6,788 nucleotides of DNA from JAWPNA01 sp045402695 (lineage in GTDB: Bacteria > Acidobacteriota > Polarisedimenticolia > JACPZX01 > DASXTC01). The DNA lies in assembly GCA_045402695.1 (NCBI GenBank), contig JAWPNA010000051.1, positions 1 to 6,788 on the forward strand. Direction: 5' to 3'. Positions within the stretch are counted from its first letter, which is position 1. Each line of letters begins with the position of its first letter. A program made the position numbers and the translations under genes. Shown here in pieces: positions 1 through 5,170 of the stretch. The notes under the pieces are model-generated. The model was not told where the DNA came from, searched no databases, and saw only the letters and a list, made by a program, of their open reading frames with translations.

Positions 1-2
1 TT

Positions 3-500
3 CCGTTCTGGGACGCCCTCGACTACGCGGGGCTCGACTGCTACTACCCACTCAGCGCCGACCTGTCGGCATCCGACGAAGAGATCGCGCGGGGGGCTCG
101 GGATGCTGCCGGACGTGCCGAGGCGGTGGCCCGGCGGACGGGCCGCCCGATCATCCTGACCGAGGTGGGATTTCCGGCGGTGGCGGCCGCGTGGGCCGCG
201 CCGCACGACGAGGAGACCGGGCGCGCGTTCGACCCGGAGGCGCAGGCGAGGGGCTACCGGGCGATCCTCGCGGCCTTCTGGGATCGCCCCTGGCTGGCCG
301 GCCTCTACTGGTGGAAGTGGCCAACGACACCCCCTGGGCCCCCGGGGCCGCCGGGCCTGGGCTCCGATCCGGCCTTCAGCCCCCGCGGCCGCCCGGCCGA
401 GCAGGTGCTGGCCGAATGGTATGGACGGGCCCGCGCCGCGCGCGTGAATTGGCCTACATCGGCCTCCGATTGGACTACTCCAACTGCTCCAGGGCCTTGA
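3..500 (+). CDS. GH113-like TIM-barrel glycoside hydrolase (C-terminal part, 5' end outside window)
   Basis: 165 codons of the 3' end of a gene are visible, open from the first complete codon to TGA at 498-500. The fragment has the late-barrel hallmarks of family GH113 (beta-mannanase-type) proteins. WDALDYAGLDCYYPL comes first (residues 3-17). PIILTEVGF follows (49-57), with E54 at the expected strand-7 nucleophile position. The strand-8 aromatic patch YWWKW is at 102-106, then a DPAFSPRGRPAEQVL segment that commonly ends this fold. The acid/base Glu would lie upstream of the window. Two oddities: a small PPGPPGPPG collagen-like insert follows YWWKW, and about 18 C-terminal residues (from VNWPTS on) do not look like the family. 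That tail is encoded by the repeat array at 448-478, so it may be read-through into regulatory DNA. Substrate is not deducible. A GTG at 126 is an internal codon and not the start. Confidence 0.72.
   Translation, partial: PFWDALDYAGLDCYYPLSADLSASDEEIARGARDAAGRAEAVARRTGRPIILTEVGFPAVAAAWAAPHDEETGRAFDPEAQARGYRAILAAFWDRPWLAGLYWWKWPTTPPGPPGPPGLGSDPAFSPRGRPAEQVLAEWYGRARAARVNWPTSASDWTTPTAPGP
448..478 (+). promoter_or_regulatory. Phased tandem repeats, putative distal PdxR operator
   Basis: ATTGGCCTAC (448-457) and ATTGGACTAC (469-478) match at 9 of 10 bases. They start exactly 21 bp apart, about two helical turns. Between them lies a weaker copy, ATCGGCCTCC (458-467). The core TTGGACTA differs by one base from GTGGACTA, the core of the AAAGTGGW(-/T)CTA word reported for PdxR of Corynebacterium; I recall this from the literature and have not searched for it. 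The array ends 18 bp upstream of the -35 at 497, so its centre lies near -71 relative to the predicted start of transcription, an activator-type position. It lies inside the last codons of the upstream reading frame. Binding by the downstream regulator is inferred. Confidence 0.5.
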
Positions 501-527
501 CAGCACAGGGGCCTCGGGATCCATAAT
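497..527 (+). promoter_or_regulatory. Promoter of the pdxR-pdxS-pdxT operon
   Basis: A perfect TTGACA (-35, 497-502) is followed after 19 bp by CATAAT (-10, 522-527), which matches the sigma-70 consensus at 5 of 6 bases. The 19-bp spacer is longer than the optimal 17, which often marks a promoter that needs an activator. Transcription would start near 534, giving a leader of about 18 nt. The -35 contains the TGA stop of the upstream gene. Confidence 0.55.
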
Positions 528-549
528 GGCTCACTGACATAGGCCATTA
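524..549. promoter_or_regulatory. 7-bp inverted repeat over the -10 and start site, putative proximal PdxR operator
   Basis: TAATGGC (524-530) and GCCATTA (543-549) are perfect reverse complements separated by 12 bp. Read on the minus strand from 548, the right arm is AATGGCCTAT, matching the distal repeat ATTGGCCTAC at 8 of 10 bases. Read on the plus strand, the left arm is AATGGCTCAC (7 of 10). The pair covers the -10 hexamer and the predicted transcription start, a position suited to autorepression. The regulator that binds here is inferred from the adjacent gene. Confidence 0.48.
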
Positions 550-551
550 AG

Positions 552-2096
552 ATGATCCCGATCACGCGCGACAAGGAAAGCAGCGTCCCGATCTACCGCC
601 AGATCGTGCGGCAGGTGAAGGACGCCGTCGAGAGCGGCGAGCTGGAGGGAGAGGATCAACTTCCCACCACGCGCGCTCTCGCGCAGGTTCTTGGCGTGAA
701 CCGCCTCACCGTCGCACGCGCCTACGCCGACCTGGCCAAGGCCGGCTTCATCTCCGCCCACGTCGGGCGCGGCACCTTCGTCGCGCCCCGTCCCGCGGAA
801 CCCAGGCGGCGCTCCTCAAAGCCGGGCGGCGCCACGCAGGAGACGCCGGCTCCCCGCCTGCCCTGGCGGCCGCTCTTCACGCGGTCGTCGGACCGCGCGG
901 TGGAGTCGGGGCTGCCCTACGCCGCTCTCGGCGCCGCGGGCCCCGGAGTGATCTCCTTCGCGTCGCTGTTTCCCGATTCGGCGCTGTTTCCCACCGAGCC
1001 GTTCCGCCGTGCCCTGGACGAGGTGATCCGGCGCGAGGGACATCGGATCCTCGGGTACGGCCATCCCGCGGGACACGCCCCGCTGCGGGAGATGATCTCC
1101 GCTTCGCTGCGGGAGCGGGGCATGAACGTGCCATCCGGCGAGATCGTCATCACCAACGGCTCCCAGCAGGGGATCGACCTGGTGGCCCGGGCGCTGCTCG
1201 ATCCAGGCGATGTCGTGCTGGTGGAGAACCCCACCTACACCGGGGCGGTGCAGGTGTTCCACTCCTGTGGAGCCGAGTTGGTGGGCGTCCCGGTGGACGA
1301 GGAGGGCGCGATCGTGAGCGTCATGGAGGAGGCGGTCCTGAGGCACCGCCCGAAGCTGATCTACCTGATGCCGAACTTCCAGAATCCGACTTCCGAGACC
1401 ATGAGCCTCCGCCGGCGCCGCGCTCTGATCGAGATGGCCGCCACGAGAAAGCTGGCGATCCTGGAGGACGACTTCGGAGGCGACCTGCGGTTCGAGGGGC
1501 CCGACCTGCCCTCGTTGAAGGCCCTGGACCGATCGGGGTGCGTCATCTATCTGTCCACCTTCGCCAAGAAGTTGTTGCCGGGCCTGCGCATCGGGTGGAT
1601 CGCCGCCCCCGCCGAGATGGCGGAGCGCCTCACGGGGCTGAAGAAGATCGCGGATTACAGCACCAGCCTGCTGCTGCAGGCCGCGCTGTACGAGTTCTGC
1701 CGCCGCGGCGACATGGAGCGCCATCTCACGCGCGTGCTGGACAAGTACCGCGGGCGGCGCGACGCGATGATGTCCGCCATGAAGCGGTCGTTCCCCGGGC
1801 AGGCGATCTGGAGCCGGCCGCACGGTGGTCTCGTCGTGTGGGTCACGTTGCCCGCGGGAGTGGACGCCGACGAGGTGGCTGCGGAGTCCGAATCGCGAGG
1901 CGTCCTGGTTGGGCGCGGCGATCTCTTCTATCTCGACGGGGGCCAGGGTCACAACCTCAGGCTGACGTTCTCCCAGGTGAGCGAGCGCGAGATCCATCGC
2001 GGCATCCGGATCCTGGGAGACATCATCAAACGCAGGATCAAAGCGCGGCGTGCGGGTCCGAAGGTCTCATCCGCGGAGTCGCTGCCGCTCATCTGA
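552..2096 (+). CDS. pdxR: MocR-family PLP-dependent regulator, probable PdxR
   Basis: 514 aa, the usual MocR size. Residues about 10-77 form a GntR-type winged helix (PIYRQIV, QLPTTRALAQVLGVNRLTVARAY, GRGTFV). A variable linker rich in Arg, Pro and Gly spans about 78-125. A fold-type I aminotransferase domain runs from about 130 to 492. It has the GSQQGIDL phosphate-side loop (203-210), Y229, N278 in PNFQNPT, D306 for the pyridine nitrogen, Schiff-base lysine K339 in TFAKKLLPGLRIG, and carboxylate-binding R470 in HNLRLTFS. It is therefore a regulator able to hold PLP, probably as a domain-swapped dimer. Pocket oddities: F308 replaces the usual Tyr of EDDY, and A338 replaces the usual Ser before the lysine. 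pdxS starts 14 nt after the stop, which supports PdxR rather than another MocR subtype. ATG at 552 gives a correct N terminus; only a weak AGG at 541-543 precedes it. Confidence 0.85.
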   Translation: MIPITRDKESSVPIYRQIVRQVKDAVESGELEGEDQLPTTRALAQVLGVNRLTVARAYADLAKAGFISAHVGRGTFVAPRPAEPRRRSSKPGGATQETPAPRLPWRPLFTRSSDRAVESGLPYAALGAAGPGVISFASLFPDSALFPTEPFRRALDEVIRREGHRILGYGHPAGHAPLREMISASLRERGMNVPSGEIVITNGSQQGIDLVARALLDPGDVVLVENPTYTGAVQVFHSCGAELVGVPVDEEGAIVSVMEEAVLRHRPKLIYLMPNFQNPTSETMSLRRRRALIEMAATRKLAILEDDFGGDLRFEGPDLPSLKALDRSGCVIYLSTFAKKLLPGLRIGWIAAPAEMAERLTGLKKIADYSTSLLLQAALYEFCRRGDMERHLTRVLDKYRGRRDAMMSAMKRSFPGQAIWSRPHGGLVVWVTLPAGVDADEVAAESESRGVLVGRGDLFYLDGGQGHNLRLTFSQVSEREIHRGIRILGDIIKRRIKARRAGPKVSSAESLPLI

Positions 2097-2099
2097 GAG

Positions 2100-2107
2100 A
2101 GGAGAGG
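2100..2107 (+). promoter_or_regulatory. Ribosome binding site of pdxS
   Basis: The purine-rich stretch AGGAGAGG lies just after the pdxR stop. The AGGAG core (2100-2104) is 6 nt from ATG at 2111. This strong site fixes the pdxS start and contrasts with the poor site before the regulator gene, which suggests that PdxS is made in larger amounts than the regulator from the same mRNA. Confidence 0.75.
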
Positions 2108-2110
2108 CGC

Positions 2111-3007
2111 ATGTCGGGACAGCACCCTGTGGAAAGCACGCTCAGGCTCAAGACGGGCCTGGCGGAAATGTTCAAGGGCGGCGTCATCATGGATGTCGTC
2201 AACGCGGAGCAGGCGTCGATCGCGGAGAAGGCGGGCGCGGTGGCGGTCATGGCCTTAGAGCGGGTTCCCGCCGACATCCGAGCGCAGGGCGGGGTCGCCC
2301 GCATGGCGTCGGTGGGCCGAATCCGCGAGATCATGCGCGCGGTGACGATCCCGGTCATGGCCAAGTGCCGGATCGGGCATTTCGCCGAAGCACAGATCCT
2401 CCAGGAGCTGGGCGTGGACTACGTGGACGAGAGCGAGGTGCTCACTCCGGCCGACGAGAAGCACCACGTGGACAAGTTCGCCTTTACCGTCCCCTTCGTG
2501 TGCGGGGCGCGCGACCTGGGCGAGGCCCTGCGGCGGATCGGCGAGGGTGCCGCGATGATCCGCACCAAGGGAGAGGCGGGCAGCGGCAACATCGTGGAGG
2601 CGGTGCGGCACATGCGCCGCGTCAACGAGCAGATGCGCCGGCTGACCACCCTCGGTGCCGAGGAGTTGATGTCGGAGGCGAAGGAGCTGGGGGCGCCGTA
2701 CGAGCTGGTGCGCCGCGTGGCGCAGGACGGCAAGCTGCCGGTTCCCAACTTCGCGGCGGGAGGCATCGCGACGCCGGCCGACGCCTCGCTCATGATGCAG
2801 CTCGGCGCGGAGGCGGTCTTCGTCGGCTCGGGAATCTTCAAGTCGGCAGATCCCGCGCGGCGCGCCGCGGCCATCGTGAAGGCCACCACCTATTACCGGG
2901 AGCCGAAGGTGCTGGCTGAGGTGTGCGAGGAGCTGGGCGAGGCGATGCCGGGGATCGAGATCTCGGAGCTCAAGGAGGAGCAACTCCTGCAAAGGAGAGG
3001 GTGGTGA
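2111..3007 (+). CDS. pdxS: Pyridoxal 5'-phosphate synthase subunit PdxS (Pdx1)
   Basis: 298 aa, close to the family norm of about 294. PdxS makes PLP from ribose 5-phosphate (or ribulose 5-phosphate), glyceraldehyde 3-phosphate and ammonia delivered by PdxT. It forms a cytosolic dodecamer of (beta/alpha)8 barrels. The sequence is a near-textbook match: GGVIMDVV with D28, the lysine K85 in VMAKCRIGH that carries the substrate imine, and the second catalytic lysine K153 in IRTKGEAGSG. The signature segments DESEVLTPADE, FTVPFVCGARDLGEAL, NIVEAVRHMR, FAAGGIATPADA and VFVGSGIFKS are all present. It lies 14 nt after pdxR and overlaps pdxT by 4 nt, so it is the middle gene of a tight operon. The ATG at 2111 is chosen because a strong ribosome binding site precedes it. 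The same frame stays open far upstream inside pdxR, but that stretch has no PdxS-like sequence. Confidence 0.98.
   Translation: MSGQHPVESTLRLKTGLAEMFKGGVIMDVVNAEQASIAEKAGAVAVMALERVPADIRAQGGVARMASVGRIREIMRAVTIPVMAKCRIGHFAEAQILQELGVDYVDESEVLTPADEKHHVDKFAFTVPFVCGARDLGEALRRIGEGAAMIRTKGEAGSGNIVEAVRHMRRVNEQMRRLTTLGAEELMSEAKELGAPYELVRRVAQDGKLPVPNFAAGGIATPADASLMMQLGAEAVFVGSGIFKSADPARRAAAIVKATTYYREPKVLAEVCEELGEAMPGIEISELKEEQLLQRRGW
2992..2997 (+). promoter_or_regulatory. Ribosome binding site of pdxT inside the pdxS 3' end
   Basis: AAGGAG at 2992-2997 lies in the last codons of pdxS. It is 6 nt before GTG at 3004 but only 3 nt before GTG at 3001, which favours 3004 as the pdxT start and a GTGA stop/start overlap. 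Confidence 0.7.
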
Positions 3008-3603
3008 CACCGATCGGCGTGCTCGGGCTGCAGGGGGATTTCGACGCCCACCGGAAGGCGCTGGAGGAGATCGGCCGGGAGGCCCGGGTCGTCCGGTGGC
3101 CTGCTGAGCTGGAAGAGATCGAGGGTCTCATCATCCCTGGAGGGGAGAGCACGACGCTCATCAAGCTCCTGCGTGAGATGGAGTTCGTGGAGCCGTTGCG
3201 CCGCTTCCACGGCGCGGGCCACGCGATCTTCGGCACCTGCGCCGGCGCGATCCTGATGGCGCGGCGCGTCGTCAATCCGGAGCAGTTCTCGCTGGGCCTG
3301 CTCGACATCGAGATCGAGCGCAACGCGTACGGACGTCAGACGGAGTCGTTCGAGACGGCCGACGGCCGGGTCGAGCCCCCTCTGGCCGCGGAGATCGGGC
3401 CCGGCCCGCTGGAGATGGTGTTCATCCGGGCCCCGAGGATCCTCGAGTGCGGTCCCTCGGTGCAGGTGCTGGCGCGCCACGGCGCCGACGCGGTCCTGGT
3501 CCGCTGCGGATCGCTCCTGGCCGGCACGTTTCATCCCGAGATGGGGCGGGATCGCCGAGTCCATCGTTACTTTGGCGGAATGGCGGCGCCAGCCGCGTCT
3601 TGA
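3004..3603 (+). CDS. pdxT: Pyridoxal 5'-phosphate synthase glutaminase subunit PdxT (Pdx2)
   Basis: 199 aa, normal for the family. This class I glutaminase releases ammonia from glutamine and channels it into the PdxS barrel. The order of motifs is complete: IGVLGLQGDF at the N terminus, oxyanion loop PGGEST (45-50), nucleophile C79 in FGTCAGAILMA, the LLDIEIERNAYGRQ segment, and the H177/E179 pair in GTFHPEM, giving the Cys-His-Glu triad. Translation starts at GTG 3004, overlapping the pdxS stop as GTGA, so translation is probably coupled. A second GTG at 3001 would add one residue but sits too near the ribosome binding site. The TGA stop is part of the next promoter's -35 hexamer. No hairpin terminator is visible after the gene, so some read-through downstream is likely. 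Confidence 0.97.
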   Translation: MTPIGVLGLQGDFDAHRKALEEIGREARVVRWPAELEEIEGLIIPGGESTTLIKLLREMEFVEPLRRFHGAGHAIFGTCAGAILMARRVVNPEQFSLGLLDIEIERNAYGRQTESFETADGRVEPPLAAEIGPGPLEMVFIRAPRILECGPSVQVLARHGADAVLVRCGSLLAGTFHPEMGRDRRVHRYFGGMAAPAAS

Positions 3604-3628
3604 CAAGGCGGGCGGCCCTCACAATATT
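3600..3628 (+). promoter_or_regulatory. Promoter of the MshEN-GAF gene, nearly leaderless
   Basis: TTGACA (3600-3605), including the pdxT stop TGA, is followed after an ideal 17 bp by AATATT (3623-3628), which matches TATAAT at 4 of 6 bases and is the only AT-rich patch nearby. Only 8 nt separate the -10 from the ATG at 3637, so transcription would begin at or within a few bases of the start codon. No Shine-Dalgarno sequence is present, consistent with a leaderless mRNA. Confidence 0.55.
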
Positions 3629-3636
3629 CCCCGCGT

Positions 3637-4992
3637 ATGTCCAGGCGGCTGGGGGAAATCCTTGTTGAATCAGGCCGGATCACGGAGGCGCAGCTTCACC
3701 GGGCGCTGACCGCCCAGCTTGTCTTCGGCGGCCATCTCGGGACGACGCTGCTGGAGCTGGGCTACCTGACCGAGCAGGCCCTCGGCACGACCCTCTCCTC
3801 CATCTTCGGCGTTCCTTACGCCGACTACGAGAGGCTTTCGAAGATCCCTTACGCGGTCATCCGCTGTCTGCCCGCCAAGATGGTCGAGAAGCACAAGGTG
3901 CTCCCGCTGAGTCTCGAGGGCCGAACCCTTCGCCTCGCGATGATCGACCCGAAAAACCTGATGGCGCTCGACGAGATCTCGTTCGTGACCGGCTATCACA
4001 TCGAGCCGTGGGTATCGCCCGAGATCAACATCCTCCAGGCGCTCGAGTTCTACTACAATCTTCGCCGGAGCCAGCGCTACGTCACTCTCGCTCGGGAGAT
4101 GTCGAGACAGCGTTCCCGCACGGAGAGCATGCCGGCCGTCGGGGACGCTGGGCCGGGCGGGCAGGGCCAGCCGCGGGCGGCCGTGGCCGCCGCGGGGGGA
4201 TCGGTCTCGAGATCGGGCCTCTCCGTCAAGACGGCAGGCGCCGCGGCGCCCCTCGTGGATCACGGCGAGAAGTACGGCTACGGACAATCCTGGCGGGACC
4301 TGGCCGATGCTCTGGATGACGAGGGCAGCCGGGCGCAGCGCAGCGAAGAGGTGGACACGCGGCCCCAGGCCCGCACCACGCCGCGGCCGGCTGTGACCGT
4401 GGCTTCGCTCGACAGCCAGCCGCCGGGCGAGTCCCGAGCCTTGCCGGCCGAGGAGGCGATGTCATCCGAGGCGGAGGAGATCGCTCCGACTCTGCTGGAG
4501 GCGTCGCGCCGGCTGGCCTCCGCCGGGAGCGTGGACGAGATCGTCTCCACGGTCCTGGCGTATGCCGCGGGCAGGCTGCCTCATTGTCTGTTCTTCGTCA
4601 TGAAGGCAGACAGCGCCCAGGCGTGGGCCGGCAGGGGAGAAGGCCTCACCGAGGAAAGGGTGAGGAGGCTTTCGGTGCCGCTGCACGGCCGTGAGGGTGG
4701 CAGCATCTTCTCACTGGTCGCGCAGGGAGCCACCCACTATCTCGGTGCGGTATCGCGGGCGCCCGGTGTTCGGGAGTTCTACCGGATGCTGGGGCTCCCC
4801 GCTCCCTGGTCGGCGCTGATTGTCCCCGTCATGGTGAAGGGACGCGTGACTGGCTACTTCTACGGGGACGGAGGAGCACGCTCAGCGGTGGTCCTCAACC
4901 TGCCTTCCATGCTGGCGCTGTGCGAGCGCGCCGGCATGGCTCTTCAGATCATCATCCTGCGCAACAAGATTCTCAGCACCCAGAAAACGTAA
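3637..4992 (+). CDS. MshEN (GspE N-terminal) domain protein with C-terminal GAF-like domain, no ATPase
   Basis: 451 aa. Residues 4-56 hold two 24-residue MshEN repeats separated by exactly 5 residues: R4-L5-G6 to Q27, then H33-L34-G35 to I56. This is the pattern that binds c-di-GMP in MshE-type ATPases. The rest of the GspE N-terminal fold follows to about 145 (PYADYERL, LPAKMVEKHKVLPL, LAMIDPKN). Residues about 150-280 are a low-complexity linker rich in Ala, Gly, Arg and Pro, probably disordered. Residues about 282-445 look like a GAF-type sensor domain (LLEASRRLASAGSVDEIV, LIVPVMVKGRVTGYFYGDGG, and an amphipathic final helix). There is no Walker A motif, so it is not a secretion or pilus ATPase. 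It is plausibly a cytosolic signalling adaptor that reads c-di-GMP. In the second repeat, His replaces the leading Arg and Ile the closing Gln, so ligand binding is uncertain. No signal peptide or membrane segment is seen. Confidence 0.75.
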   Translation: MSRRLGEILVESGRITEAQLHRALTAQLVFGGHLGTTLLELGYLTEQALGTTLSSIFGVPYADYERLSKIPYAVIRCLPAKMVEKHKVLPLSLEGRTLRLAMIDPKNLMALDEISFVTGYHIEPWVSPEINILQALEFYYNLRRSQRYVTLAREMSRQRSRTESMPAVGDAGPGGQGQPRAAVAAAGGSVSRSGLSVKTAGAAAPLVDHGEKYGYGQSWRDLADALDDEGSRAQRSEEVDTRPQARTTPRPAVTVASLDSQPPGESRALPAEEAMSSEAEEIAPTLLEASRRLASAGSVDEIVSTVLAYAAGRLPHCLFFVMKADSAQAWAGRGEGLTEERVRRLSVPLHGREGGSIFSLVAQGATHYLGAVSRAPGVREFYRMLGLPAPWSALIVPVMVKGRVTGYFYGDGGARSAVVLNLPSMLALCERAGMALQIIILRNKILSTQKT

Positions 4993-5014
4993 TCCGACCG
5001 AAGCATGGCAGGGG

Positions 5015-5101
5015 TGGTGCCGAAGCGGGGACTCGAACCCCGAAGCCCTTACGGGCACAGGCACCTGAAGCCTGCGTGTTTGCCAATTTCACCACTTCGG
5101 C
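5015..5101 (-). tRNA. tRNA-Leu (anticodon CAG)
   Basis: Read on the minus strand, a complete type II tRNA folds by eye. The acceptor GCCGAAG pairs with CTTCGGC, followed by discriminator A and an encoded CCA. The D arm carries the leucine-type GTGAAATTGGCAAACAC. The anticodon stem CAGGC/GCCTG encloses loop TTCAGGT, with anticodon CAG at plus-strand 5065-5067. A long variable arm, TGCCCGTAAGGGCTT, follows, and the T stem CGGGG/CCCCG encloses TTCGAGT. The long variable arm and the similarity to E. coli tRNA-Leu(GAG) support leucine. It reads CTG, which is used often in the neighbouring genes. It is convergent with the MshEN-GAF gene (22 nt gap) and divergent from the RNase R gene. Confidence 0.96.
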
Positions 5102-5103
5102 GC

Positions 5104-5143
5104 GGGTGCGGTTGATCCGGAAGCGGGCCGCACTCTAGCACCC
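5104..5143. repeat. Two overlapping, mutually exclusive inverted repeats between tRNA-Leu and the RNase R gene
   Basis: GTGCGG (5106-5111) is the reverse complement of CCGCAC (5128-5133), and GGGTGC (5104-5109) is the reverse complement of GCACCC (5138-5143). Both pairs use the same left-hand GTGC, so only one can form at a time. The right arms cover the tRNA -10 box. This may be an operator or chance in GC-rich DNA; no function is assigned. Confidence 0.25.
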
Positions 5144-5161
5144 CCCTCGGAAAAGTGTCAA
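5132..5161 (-). promoter_or_regulatory. Promoter of tRNA-Leu(CAG)
   Basis: On the minus strand a perfect TTGACA occupies 5161-5156. After an 18-bp spacer it is followed by TAGAGT (5137-5132), matching TATAAT at 4 of 6 bases. Transcription would start near 5125, leaving a leader of about 24 nt for RNase P to remove. The -35 ends 9 nt before the divergent RNase R start codon, so the two genes share this short region. Confidence 0.55.
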
Positions 5162-5170
5162 CCTGAGGCC

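Noticed and set aside
126..500. Separate small gene starting at GTG 126
   Set aside because: The same frame is open to the window start and carries GH113-like sequence (WDALDYAGLDCYY) upstream, so GTG 126 is an internal valine.
500..551. PLP riboswitch or other structured leader
   Set aside because: The predicted leader is only about 18 nt, too short for a riboswitch. The inverted repeat is better explained as a protein operator.
816..1997. 393-codon minus-strand open frame opposite pdxR
   Set aside because: Composition is that of a shadow frame, with no recognisable domain or ribosome binding site. The regulator on the plus strand is clear.
1538..2110. N-terminal extension of PdxS upstream into pdxR
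   Set aside because: The frame is open but the extra residues are low-complexity and unlike any PdxS. ATG 2111 has a strong ribosome binding site and gives the family length.
2923..3003. Upstream start for PdxT
   Set aside because: It would add 27 non-homologous residues encoded inside pdxS. The IGVLGLQGDF N terminus is right after GTG 3004.
3604..3636. Intrinsic terminator after pdxT
   Set aside because: No stem followed by a T run is visible. The space is filled by the promoter of the next gene.
4981..5014. Terminator for the convergent MshEN-GAF gene and tRNA
   Set aside because: Only a short TTTT on the minus strand (4983-4986), without a convincing stem before it. Nothing supportable.
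4998..5026. CCGAAGC direct repeat (4998-5004 and 5020-5026) as a possible tRNA attachment site
   Set aside because: Seven bases is too short for an att duplication, and no integrase or mobile gene is present. It is most likely chance or a tRNA-end remnant.
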